Assembly (NCBI RefSeq): GCF_013184545.1 | Contig: NZ_JAAOJA010000023.1 | Span: 1-47,626, forward strand | Source of the DNA: Pseudomonas tumuqii | GTDB taxonomy: Bacteria > Pseudomonadota > Gammaproteobacteria > Pseudomonadales > Pseudomonadaceae | Length of the DNA: 47,626 nt | Direction: 5' to 3' | Shown: one piece after another, positions 40,090 to 47,510 of the stretch | Position numbering within the stretch: the stretch's first letter is position 1 | Layout: each line of letters starts with the position of its first letter | Notes under the pieces: generated by a model | Database searches by the model: none | The model's input: only the letters and a program-made list of their open reading frames with translations | What the model was told of the DNA's origin: nothing | Translations under genes and position numbers: made by a program

Positions 40090-40943
40090 GCCGCTACCTC
40101 GTTCTCGTTATTGCCCAGAAAATCGCTGAGCAGGCGGGTGAAGGCCGCGGCCTGCTCGATTTGTACCCAATGGCCACACTCGCCGAACACATGTAGCTGT
40201 GCATGTGGAATCAGCCGCAGTAGGCGTTCGGAGACCTCCAGGGGAATCACCTGGTCATCGCGGCCGTGGATGATCAGGGTCGGCTGCGACAACTGGCGCA
40301 GCGCCGTCTCGTCCACCGCGAGCAGCTCGATACCCTGCTGACGTGGTGCCGGGAACAACCGGGCGAAGCGGGTCTGCACGTCGTCGCGGATGCTCGCCTC
40401 GTAGCGCATGCGCACCAGGTCGTCGGTGATGATGCTGTGGTCGAAGGCGAACACCTGCATCAGCTCGCGCATCGCCGCCAGCGACGGCTGGTAGCCCCAG
40501 ACCTTGTCGAGGCCCTCGGTGAGCGGGAAGGACAGGCCCGCCGAGCCCATCAGCACCAGTCGGTGCACCCGCTCGGGATGGCGCAGGGCGAAGGCCAGGG
40601 AGATGGCGCCGCCAAAGGAGTTGCCGACCATCGAGACGGTCTCGATGTCCAGCGCGTCGAGCAGGCCAACCAGCTGCGCCACCCAGGCGTCCGGATCGAG
40701 CGGGCGCTCCATCGGACAGCGGGTATAGCCGAAGCCGAGCATGTCCGGGGCGATCACCCGGGTCTTTTCGGAGAGCGCCGGGATCACCCCGCGCCAGTTG
40801 GCCCAGGCGGTGACGCCGGGTCCCGATCCGTGGATCAGCAGGACGGCTTCACCCTCGCCGCGGTCGTGATAGTTGATCGTGCAGTCGCCGACCTGGAGGG
40901 TGTTGGCCACCTCCGGGGAGGCCGCAGAATTGCCTGTAGTCAT
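40086..40943 (-). CDS. Alpha/beta hydrolase, meta-cleavage product hydrolase type
   Basis: A 285-residue alpha/beta hydrolase of the BphD/TodF/DmpD group, which cuts the C-C bond of 2-hydroxy-6-oxo-dienoates made by extradiol dioxygenases. The oxyanion tract is LLIHGSGPGVTAWANW, the nucleophile S109 lies in VGNSFGGAISL, the acid in HGRDDQVIPL (about D230) and the histidine in ECGHWVQIEQ (H258). The length is typical. Its ATG overlaps the extradiol dioxygenase stop by 4 bp. That pairing makes the meta-cleavage role strong. The acid released depends on the ring substituent, which is unknown here. Confidence 0.92.
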   Translation of the reverse strand: MTTGNSAASPEVANTLQVGDCTINYHDRGEGEAVLLIHGSGPGVTAWANWRGVIPALSEKTRVIAPDMLGFGYTRCPMERPLDPDAWVAQLVGLLDALDIETVSMVGNSFGGAISLAFALRHPERVHRLVLMGSAGLSFPLTEGLDKVWGYQPSLAAMRELMQVFAFDHSIITDDLVRMRYEASIRDDVQTRFARLFPAPRQQGIELLAVDETALRQLSQPTLIIHGRDDQVIPLEVSERLLRLIPHAQLHVFGECGHWVQIEQAAAFTRLLSDFLGNNENEVAA

Positions 40944-41899
40944 TGCTTCACCTGTGCGGTTTGCGAGTTGGTCACCACCGGGGCGCGCAGGCCGCGGCGG
41001 GAGAGGTCCTTGAGAATCTGCCGGGCGTGCTCGCGCTTGTCGGCCGGCAGCCAGGTGCGGTCGTGGCCCCACAGGCTCATCCCGGAGAGTTCCTCGACCT
41101 GCCAGTCGGGGCCGATGGTGCGCGCCGCCCAGCCCAGCTCGAGCATCCAGCCGTCGGGGTTCTTCAGGTAGAACGAGGTCACGTGGTCGTTGATGTGGCG
41201 GCCGAGGGTGACGCCGATGGAGTCGGGATTCTCCAGCGCCATGTCGTGGGCACGGCCGAGGTCGTCGAAGTCGTTGTACTCGAGCATCAGGTGATAGAGC
41301 TTGCGCGGCCCGCCGGTGTAGGCGATGCCCAGGGTGTGGTGGCGCGGGTTGACGTGGAGGAACTCGACCCGGAACGGCGCGCTGGTGTAGTCGCTGACCT
41401 TGAACTGCAGCACCTCCTTGTAGAGGCGGCACATTGCCTCGAAATTGGGGGTGATGAAGGCGACGTGGCCGAGCCCCATGTCGCCGGTGCGGAAGCCGCC
41501 CAGCGGGCGGCCGGGCACGAAGGGCGTGGCGGCGTCCTGCAGGCCGTGGGCGACCTCGACGCGGCAGCCATCCGGATCGTTGAAGTGGAACAGGTCGGCG
41601 ACGCCACGCAGGGCGATTTCCTCGCCGCTGCCCGGCAGCACTTCGTAGCCGGCGGCCTGCAGCGCCTGGCGTGCCTGCTCGAAGGCGGCCGCATCGCGGG
41701 CCTCCAGACCCATGACCATCGAGGACTCGCCGTCGACGGCCTGCAGCACGAAGCGCTGCACCTTCTCGTCCACACGCAGCCGAGCGCACTCGCCCGGCTG
41801 CACGCTCTCGACCTGCATGCCGATGTGCTCAGCGGCCATCCGCAGCCACTCCGGCAAATGCGGGGTCTGCACCACCACGTAGCTCAATGCCTTGATCAT
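40940..41899 (-). CDS. Two-domain type I extradiol dioxygenase
   Basis: A 319-residue dioxygenase with two VOC modules. The N-terminal module (1-130) has lost metal residues. The C-terminal one carries the iron triad H145 (GLGHVAFITPN), H203 (LYHLMLEYNDFDDLGRAHD, the family signature) and E254 (GWMLELGWA), plus the catalytic histidine region NPRHHTLGIA. It should cleave a catechol-type ring next to the two hydroxyl groups; the pattern is nearer to the dihydroxybiphenyl/bicyclic group than to catechol 2,3-dioxygenase. The ATG follows AGGAGAAC. It is coupled to the hydrolase by ATGA and lies 67 bp after the SDR gene, with a GC-rich 7-mer repeat in the gap. Confidence 0.93.
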   Translation of the reverse strand: MIKALSYVVVQTPHLPEWLRMAAEHIGMQVESVQPGECARLRVDEKVQRFVLQAVDGESSMVMGLEARDAAAFEQARQALQAAGYEVLPGSGEEIALRGVADLFHFNDPDGCRVEVAHGLQDAATPFVPGRPLGGFRTGDMGLGHVAFITPNFEAMCRLYKEVLQFKVSDYTSAPFRVEFLHVNPRHHTLGIAYTGGPRKLYHLMLEYNDFDDLGRAHDMALENPDSIGVTLGRHINDHVTSFYLKNPDGWMLELGWAARTIGPDWQVEELSGMSLWGHDRTWLPADKREHARQILKDLSRRGLRAPVVTNSQTAQVKQ

Positions 41900-41923
41900 T
41901 CGTTGTTCTCCTCTACATGGCCG

Positions 41924-41951
41924 CCGCGCGCCGCGCGCCGCGCGCCGGGCG
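41924..41951. repeat. Tandem 7-mer repeat before the dioxygenase gene
   Basis: CCGCGCG is repeated three times (41924-41944), with a fourth copy changed to CCGGGCG (41945-41951). It lies in the 67-bp gap between the SDR stop and the dioxygenase start, just upstream of the ribosome site, and can fold on itself. Confidence 0.7.
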
Positions 41952-41966
41952 CACGGCAGCCGGCAA

Positions 41967-42725
41967 CTATTCGGCGGACATCCCGCCATCCACCGAGATG
42001 CTGGTGCCGGTGACGTAGGAGGCCTGCTCCGAGAGCAGCCACAGCAGAGCGGCGCTGACCTCCTCGGGACGGCCGATGCGCCGCATCGGTACGCCGTCGT
42101 CGTACAGGTGGTCGTCGCCACCGGTCACCCGGTCGAAGCTCGGCGTCTTGATCGGCCCGGGGCAGACGGCGTTGATGCGGATGCCGCGGGTCGCATAGTC
42201 CAGCGCGGCGGCGCGGGTGGCGCCGACGATGCCGTGCTTGGCGGCCACGTAGTAGGCGGTGTGCGGCATGGCCTTGAGGCCGAAGATCGAGGCGTTGTTG
42301 ACGATAGCCCCGCCGCCGCTCTGCAGCATGGCGGCAATCTCGTACTTCATCATGTACAGGACGCCCTTGAGGTTGATGTCGATGACCTCGGAGAAGTCCT
42401 CGTCCGGCGTCTCGTGCACGTCGTTGAAGGCGCGCTGCAGGCCGGCGTTGTTAAAGGCGCCGTCCAGGCGGCCAAAGGCATGCATGGCCAGTGCGACCAG
42501 CGCCTCGCAGTCGGAGGGATTCGACACGTCGGTGGCGCGGAACGCCGCCTGGCCGCCGGCCGCAACGATCTCCTCGATCACCGCCAGGCCGGCCTGCTCA
42601 TTGCGGTTGCCGATCACCACGCGGGCGCCGGCACGGGCCAGCGCCAGACTGGCATCGCGACCCATGCCGCTGCCGCCACCGGTGACGATGACCACCCGAC
42701 CTTCCAACTGGTAATCCATATTCAT
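41967..42725 (-). CDS. Short-chain dehydrogenase/reductase
   Basis: A 252-residue classical SDR: cofactor loop VTGGGSGMGRDAS (residues 14-26), FNNAG (91-95) and the catalytic S146, Y159 and K163 in NNASIFG and YYVAAK. The aspartate-like DVSNPSD and residue choice after strand 2 (GNRNEQ) leave NAD versus NADP open. It may be the dihydrodiol dehydrogenase that turns a cis-diol into the catechol for the extradiol enzyme next door, or it may act on a side-chain alcohol. The ATG at 42725 follows GAGG; a second ATG at 42719 is possible. It lies 45 bp after the amidase gene. Confidence 0.92.
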   Translation of the reverse strand: MNMDYQLEGRVVIVTGGGSGMGRDASLALARAGARVVIGNRNEQAGLAVIEEIVAAGGQAAFRATDVSNPSDCEALVALAMHAFGRLDGAFNNAGLQRAFNDVHETPDEDFSEVIDINLKGVLYMMKYEIAAMLQSGGGAIVNNASIFGLKAMPHTAYYVAAKHGIVGATRAAALDYATRGIRINAVCPGPIKTPSFDRVTGGDDHLYDDGVPMRRIGRPEEVSAALLWLLSEQASYVTGTSISVDGGMSAE

Positions 42726-42770
42726 GCAGTAATCCTCATGGCGCGCGGGACAGCCCCGCGCTCAACAACC

Positions 42771-44219
42771 TCAAGCACGGGGGATACGCCCCAGTACCGC
42801 TTCCAGGGCGACGCCGATGGCCAGCAGGCGGCGGTCGCTGCCCTGCGGGCCGTCCAGCTCCAGGCCGACCGGCAGGCCGCTGGCGGCGCCAAGGCCGGCC
42901 GGCAGCTGGATGCCCGGCAGGCCGGCGCTGGCGGACGGTTCGGTGTTCTGGATCAGCCGCTCGAAGCAGGCTGGCTCGTTGACTTCGGGACCGGCCAGCG
43001 GCGCTACCACCGACGTGGTCGGGAAGACGAAGGCATCCAGCACGTGGCGCTCGAACAGCTCGGCATAGTGCGCCTGCAGTGCCGGACGCCCGTCGGCCAT
43101 AGCCGCCGCGTACAGCGGCGCCGAGTCGACCAGACCGTCGGCGCTCGGCACCTTGTTCGGCAGCACCAGCTGCTCGTAGATCGCCCGCACATCCGGGCTG
43201 ACGATGCCGCGGGCCAGTTCGTCGATGCCGATCCCCGGGCCCTGCTCGCGCAGCCAGGCCTCCATCGCCGCGCGGGCCTCGTGGATCACCACCAGCAGGC
43301 CGATCGGCCGGGTGAGTTCCTGCAGGCGCGCCTCGGCGACGTCCACCAGGGTCACCCCGGCCACGCGCAGCTTGTCCAGCGCCGCCTCGGCGACCGCGCG
43401 GGTGTCGGCGTCCAGGTTGCTCCAGAAGCCCGGCGCGATGCCCAGGCGCAGGCCGGCCAGGGTCACCGGCGGCAGCGCGCACTCGCCACTGATCAGGCCA
43501 TCGAGCAGGGCGACGTCGGCCATGCACAGGGCCATCGGGCCGACGGTGTCGCGGCTGGGCGCGATGGGGATCACCCCGCGGTCCGAATAGCGGCCGTGGC
43601 TGGGGCGCAGCGAGGCGCAGCCGTTCAGCGCGCAGGGGATGCGCATCGAGCCGCCGGTATCGGTGCCCAGCGCCGCCAGGGCCATGCGCCCGCCTAGCGC
43701 CACCGCGCTGCCGGACGACGAGCCGCCGGCGATGCGCGAGGCGTCGTAGGGGTTGCGCACGCCGGTCAGCTCGCCGCTGTTGAACGCCGGGTTGTAGCCG
43801 GTGCCACCGAAGGCCAGCTCGTGCATGTGGGTCTTGCCCAGCACGATGGCGCCGGCCTCGCGCAGCTTGCGCAGGGTCGGGGCGTCCGCGGCCGGCACAA
43901 AGTCGGCCAGCGCCGGGGTGCCGGCGGTCGCCGGCAGGCCGGCGGCGTGAATGTTGTCCTTGACCACGATGGGGATGCCACTCAGCGGACCGAGCGGCTC
44001 CCCGGCGCGACGCGCGGCGTCGGCGGCATCGGCGGCGGCCATGGCGCCCGCGGCGTCGAGGGTGACGAAGGCGTTCAGCTCGCGTCCGGCCTCGGCGCGT
44101 TCAAGACAGGCCTGTACCAGCAGGCGGCTGCTCAGGCGGCCCGCGAGGAACGCGCTCATGGCCTCGGCGATGGTCAGGTCGGTGGCGCAGGCGGCCTGCG
44201 CGAACAGGGGCAGTTTCAT
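42771..44219 (-). CDS. Amidase (amidase signature family)
   Basis: A 482-residue amidase with the Ser-cisSer-Lys triad: K87 (VVKDNIH), about S167 (AGGSSSGSAVALGG) and S191 (LGTDTGGSMRIP). Length and motifs are intact. It would hydrolyse a carboxamide or an N-acyl bond. Its ATG overlaps the racemase-like stop by 4 bp. Within this operon it suggests that the substrate or an intermediate holds an amide; members also include aryl-acylamidases, allophanate hydrolases and GatA, and the operon rules out the last. Cytoplasmic. The substrate cannot be read from the sequence. Confidence 0.92.
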   Translation of the reverse strand: MKLPLFAQAACATDLTIAEAMSAFLAGRLSSRLLVQACLERAEAGRELNAFVTLDAAGAMAAADAADAARRAGEPLGPLSGIPIVVKDNIHAAGLPATAGTPALADFVPAADAPTLRKLREAGAIVLGKTHMHELAFGGTGYNPAFNSGELTGVRNPYDASRIAGGSSSGSAVALGGRMALAALGTDTGGSMRIPCALNGCASLRPSHGRYSDRGVIPIAPSRDTVGPMALCMADVALLDGLISGECALPPVTLAGLRLGIAPGFWSNLDADTRAVAEAALDKLRVAGVTLVDVAEARLQELTRPIGLLVVIHEARAAMEAWLREQGPGIGIDELARGIVSPDVRAIYEQLVLPNKVPSADGLVDSAPLYAAAMADGRPALQAHYAELFERHVLDAFVFPTTSVVAPLAGPEVNEPACFERLIQNTEPSASAGLPGIQLPAGLGAASGLPVGLELDGPQGSDRRLLAIGVALEAVLGRIPRA

Positions 44220-44983
44220 GGGTGACTCCCGACGGAACAGGTTGAGTCGAAGGCGAAGGACGCGTCCTTGAGCGTCTCGGGGCTCGGGTAGGCGAACTTG
44301 CTGTGGGCGAGGCCCAGATCGAGAAACAGCTCGCAGAGCTTGTAGGCGACCACCCCGGGGTTGAGCACCGGCACCGGCAGGTGCTCGGCGAGGAAGGCAT
44401 GCGACTGGTGCATGGTGGTGGAGCCGAGCACGATCACGTCGGCCCCGTCCTCGGCGATGGCCCGTTGCGCTTCTTCGAGCAATCTGCCGAACACCACCTC
44501 CTCCTTGCCCTGCAGCAGCGCCTCGCTGTCGGGACGCACGTCGATCGAGCGGATCGACGCCAGGCGCGACTCCAGGCCGTACTCCTTGAGGGTCTTGCGG
44601 TACAGCGGGAACCAGCGCGGCCACATGGTCAGGATGCTGAACTTGTGGCCGAGCATGCTGGCTAAGTGGAAGGCCCCCTGCCCCGGCGCCAGCACCGGGA
44701 TGCTCAGCCGCGAACGCAGCGCGGCTAGCCCGGAGTCGCTGACGGTGTTGATGCACACCGCATCGAAGCCCTCCTCCTCTGCCTTGATCCCGGCCTCGAT
44801 CACCGCCTGCTCCATGATCGCCATGTCGTAGTAACTGTCCGCCAGGCTCAGCACCCGGCCGGCACCGACGAAGCTGACCTCGATGTCCGGGCGGACCAGC
44901 CCCGGCGGCAGCTGCGACTCCACCAACGGGCGGGTCGCCTCGCTCATCGGCACCGGGAAGATCATCTTGATACGCTTGCTCAT
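44216..44983 (-). CDS. Asp/Glu/hydantoin racemase-family protein with one catalytic cysteine
   Basis: A 255-residue protein of the family that holds aspartate, glutamate and hydantoin racemases, maleate isomerase and arylmalonate decarboxylase. The first active-site cysteine is present (DAVCINTVSDSGL, C77). The second position, usually LGC or similar, reads VLGSTTMHQSH, so Ser/Thr stands in for Cys. Two-base racemization is then doubtful, and an isomerase, one-sided epimerase or decarboxylase reaction is more likely (inference). ATGA overlaps on both sides couple it to the M20 and amidase genes, implying a joint task on an amide or amino acid-like intermediate. Confidence 0.85.
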   Translation of the reverse strand: MSKRIKMIFPVPMSEATRPLVESQLPPGLVRPDIEVSFVGAGRVLSLADSYYDMAIMEQAVIEAGIKAEEEGFDAVCINTVSDSGLAALRSRLSIPVLAPGQGAFHLASMLGHKFSILTMWPRWFPLYRKTLKEYGLESRLASIRSIDVRPDSEALLQGKEEVVFGRLLEEAQRAIAEDGADVIVLGSTTMHQSHAFLAEHLPVPVLNPGVVAYKLCELFLDLGLAHSKFAYPSPETLKDASFAFDSTCSVGSHP

Positions 44984-46323
44984 GACGTCTCTCCGGGCTG
45001 GAGGCCCAGCTCGTGGCGCGGGCGGGTCAGGGTGTCGATCAGCGCGTACATGATCTTCTTCGCGCACGGCAGCAGGTCGGGAATGTAGGTCGCGCCCATC
45101 CCGCCCAGACCCTCGGCCACCGGCAGCGGCGCGCCCTGCGCCGGCCACGGCCAGCCGATCCGTGCGGTGGGGATGCCCAGGCGGCGCAACGCGGCGCCGT
45201 CGGTCTGGCCGCCGAGCAGCTCGGCCTCGCCGTGATCGCGGTGTTCGATGTGCTCCCAGCCACGTCGGCAGGACTGGATGATCCAGTTCTGCGGGTCGGT
45301 ACTGCCGCCGGCGACCGAGCCGTACATCTCCCAGTCGAGGACCAGCTCGGGGCGCCGTGCCTGCAGCTCGCGGACGAAGGCGGCGAACTGCGCCTTGACC
45401 CCAGCCGGGCTGGTGCGCGGGCTGATGCGCACGTCGAAGAAGATCTCGGTGACCGCCGAGGGAAAGGCCGGTCGTTCCGGGTCGCCGCCGCGTACCCCGG
45501 CGATCCAGCCATGCGGCTTGACCTGCCCGGAGGCGTTGCGCTCGGCGTAGGCGATGATCCACTGCTCGAGCTCCTGGATCACCGTCGCCGCCGGCACCAC
45601 CGAGCTGCGGAAACCGGGGGTGCCGCGCGGTACGCCGGCATAGCCGAGGGTGCCGTGCACCCGCAGCTTGAACCAGCCCATGCCCGGCTCCTCGTGGTAG
45701 ACCCAGTTCCACGGCTTCATGACGATGGCGAAATCCGGCGAACCGCCGCGGTTGAGCAGGTGCGTCACACCGTTGGACATCCCCGCGTGACCGCGGGCGG
45801 AGACGTCCACCGGCATGCCGCCGTCGGCCATGCCGACCAGCAGGTCGCCGATCAGCGGCACTTCGGCCTCGATCAGCGCGGTGGCCACCTCGGTCAGGGT
45901 GGCGACCATCGCCTTGGGGTTGGAGGCGCCGAGGCCGAACACCCAGTCGTCGACCAGCTGCGCCGAGCGCTGCATGTCTGCCTCGTCGGCCTCGCCGGTG
46001 AGGATCTTTTCCGCCTCGTCCAGCTCCAGGTGGGTGTCGATCGGCGCATACAGCAGCACACTGGCGCCACCACCGCTGCCGCGCACTTCGGCCAGGACGT
46101 TGCCGCTGGTGAAGCTCATCGGCTGGTAGCGGGCGCGCATGCCAATGCTGTCGAGGTGCTTGACCATGTGCTCGCTGGCGGCGCGGGCGGCGCCGGTCGG
46201 GCTATGGATGTCGGTGATGGCGTACAGCAGCTGCTGCAGACGTTCCGGGTCGATCCGGGCGCAGGCCTGTTCGTACCATTTCATCTGCTCGGCGGAGAAG
46301 GCGACGGGGGTGGTGGCGTGCAT
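44980..46323 (-). CDS. M20-family peptidase-like protein with altered metal site
   Basis: A 447-residue protein with the M20/ArgE/DapE layout: a catalytic-type N-terminal part, a lid domain (about 215-330) and a C-terminal return. The normal HxDTVP motif reads YAPIDTHLELD (the first metal His is Pro, Asp96 stays), the GGxDMKG motif reads GLGASNPKAMVA (metal Asp is Asn) and the EE pair is not evident (VGMADGGMPVD). It either uses other ligands, for example H98 or D98-D102, or has another activity. It starts after AAGGAG. Its stop overlaps the racemase-like start by 4 bp and the ferredoxin-reductase stop lies 9 bp upstream. Confidence 0.85.
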   Translation of the reverse strand: MHATTPVAFSAEQMKWYEQACARIDPERLQQLLYAITDIHSPTGAARAASEHMVKHLDSIGMRARYQPMSFTSGNVLAEVRGSGGGASVLLYAPIDTHLELDEAEKILTGEADEADMQRSAQLVDDWVFGLGASNPKAMVATLTEVATALIEAEVPLIGDLLVGMADGGMPVDVSARGHAGMSNGVTHLLNRGGSPDFAIVMKPWNWVYHEEPGMGWFKLRVHGTLGYAGVPRGTPGFRSSVVPAATVIQELEQWIIAYAERNASGQVKPHGWIAGVRGGDPERPAFPSAVTEIFFDVRISPRTSPAGVKAQFAAFVRELQARRPELVLDWEMYGSVAGGSTDPQNWIIQSCRRGWEHIEHRDHGEAELLGGQTDGAALRRLGIPTARIGWPWPAQGAPLPVAEGLGGMGATYIPDLLPCAKKIMYALIDTLTRPRHELGLQPGETS

Positions 46324-46332
46324 GGCGGCTCC

Positions 46333-47358
46333 TTAATGACTGGCCACAAACTGTTCGGCGAAGATGTTCGCGGGGTCGGCACCCAGCTCGATCAGCCGCG
46401 CGGTGGCGGCGTCGATCATCGGTTGCGGGCCGCACAGGTAGGCGACCGTGTCGGCGCTGACATCGCCCTCGCGCAGCGCGCTGACCGGGCTGCCGTGGTG
46501 CAGGCCGGCACGCGGCTCGCGGTCGACGCAGATGCGCGCCTCCAGGCTCGGCAGCCATTGCTGGCGCAGTTCGATGTCGTCGAGGCAGAACAGCGCATCC
46601 GGCACCGCACAACCGAAGCTGAGCAGCATCGGCGGCTTGCGCCCGCTGCCCTGGCGCAGGGCATCGATCATCGACAGGATCGGCGCCAGGCCGGTGCCAC
46701 CGGCGACGAAGATATGCGGCGCACGGCGCTTTTCCTCGCGCAGGAAGAAGGCCCCGTAAGGACCGCTCAGGGTCAGCACCTCGTCGCTGGCGGCCTGCTC
46801 TTCCAGGTAGCTGGACATGGCCCCGCCCGGCAGCAGGCGGATCAGGAACTGCAGCTTGGGCAGGTCGACCGCGGTGCTCGACGGCGAGTAGCTGCGCAGC
46901 ACACCGTAGTCGGGCACTTCGATCTGCATGAACTGGCCGGGGCGGAACTCCAGCCAGTCGCCGTCGGCCAGTTCCAGGGTCAGACGCATCACGTTGCTGG
47001 CGATGCGCTCGACCGAATCCACGAAGGCGTGCGCTTCACGGGCCTGGCTGGAGCCGACCTCGCTGCCGTAACCGAGCTCGAAGGTGCAGTCCGACTGCGC
47101 CTGGCACAGGCACAGCAGACGCTGGCCGGCGGCGTACTCACTGGCCAACAGGGTCGAGCTGGCGCCGGGACGGGTGTTGGCCTCGCCTTCGGCGAGCTGG
47201 GCGATGCAGCTCGAGCAGCTGCCGGAGCGGCACTGATAGAGCAGCGGTACGTCGGCAGCCAGCGCCGCATCGAGGATGCTGGTGTCGGCGGCGACGCTGA
47301 AGCTACGGCTGACGCCGTCGGCGAAGTTCAGGGTGACTTGGTGCTGCGTGTCTTTCAT
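46333..47358 (-). CDS. 2Fe-2S ferredoxin/FAD reductase of an aromatic dioxygenase
   Basis: A 341-residue reductase with an N-terminal plant-type ferredoxin (C43, C48, C51 in YQCRSGSCSSCIAQL, fourth ligand C85 or C83 in LLCLCQA), then an FAD domain (RSYSPSS) and an NAD domain (FVAGGTGLAPILSM, YLCGPQPMI). This order and length are those of benzoate/toluate and related ring-hydroxylating dioxygenase reductases. The start at 47358 with GGAGCG fits. It is the first gene visible in the operon, yet no oxygenase alpha or beta gene is in the window. They should lie further upstream, beyond the group II intron end. Confidence 0.93.
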   Translation of the reverse strand: MKDTQHQVTLNFADGVSRSFSVAADTSILDAALAADVPLLYQCRSGSCSSCIAQLAEGEANTRPGASSTLLASEYAAGQRLLCLCQAQSDCTFELGYGSEVGSSQAREAHAFVDSVERIASNVMRLTLELADGDWLEFRPGQFMQIEVPDYGVLRSYSPSSTAVDLPKLQFLIRLLPGGAMSSYLEEQAASDEVLTLSGPYGAFFLREEKRRAPHIFVAGGTGLAPILSMIDALRQGSGRKPPMLLSFGCAVPDALFCLDDIELRQQWLPSLEARICVDREPRAGLHHGSPVSALREGDVSADTVAYLCGPQPMIDAATARLIELGADPANIFAEQFVASH

Positions 47359-47510
47359 GAGTGATCGCTCCCAGGCGGCATCGGAGTCCGGCGGCGAGGC
47401 GCCGGATTCAGGGCATGTCTCGATCATAGAAAGCGCCGCGCTGGCCGGCGCTCCCATGGGCTACGGGCTTATCCCGACAGCGCAAAAAAATCGACCAGCG
47501 ATGCCGCGGA

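Noticed and set aside
41892..43697. A 601-residue plus-strand frame opposite the SDR and amidase genes
   Set aside because: It is rich in Gly, Ala, Arg and His, lacks any domain and contradicts the intact genes on the other strand.
45013..47364. A 783-residue plus-strand open frame antisense to the M20 and ferredoxin reductase genes
   Set aside because: It is a GC-rich shadow with low-complexity Gly/Ala/His/Arg content, no domain and no ribosome site; the minus-strand proteins have intact motifs.
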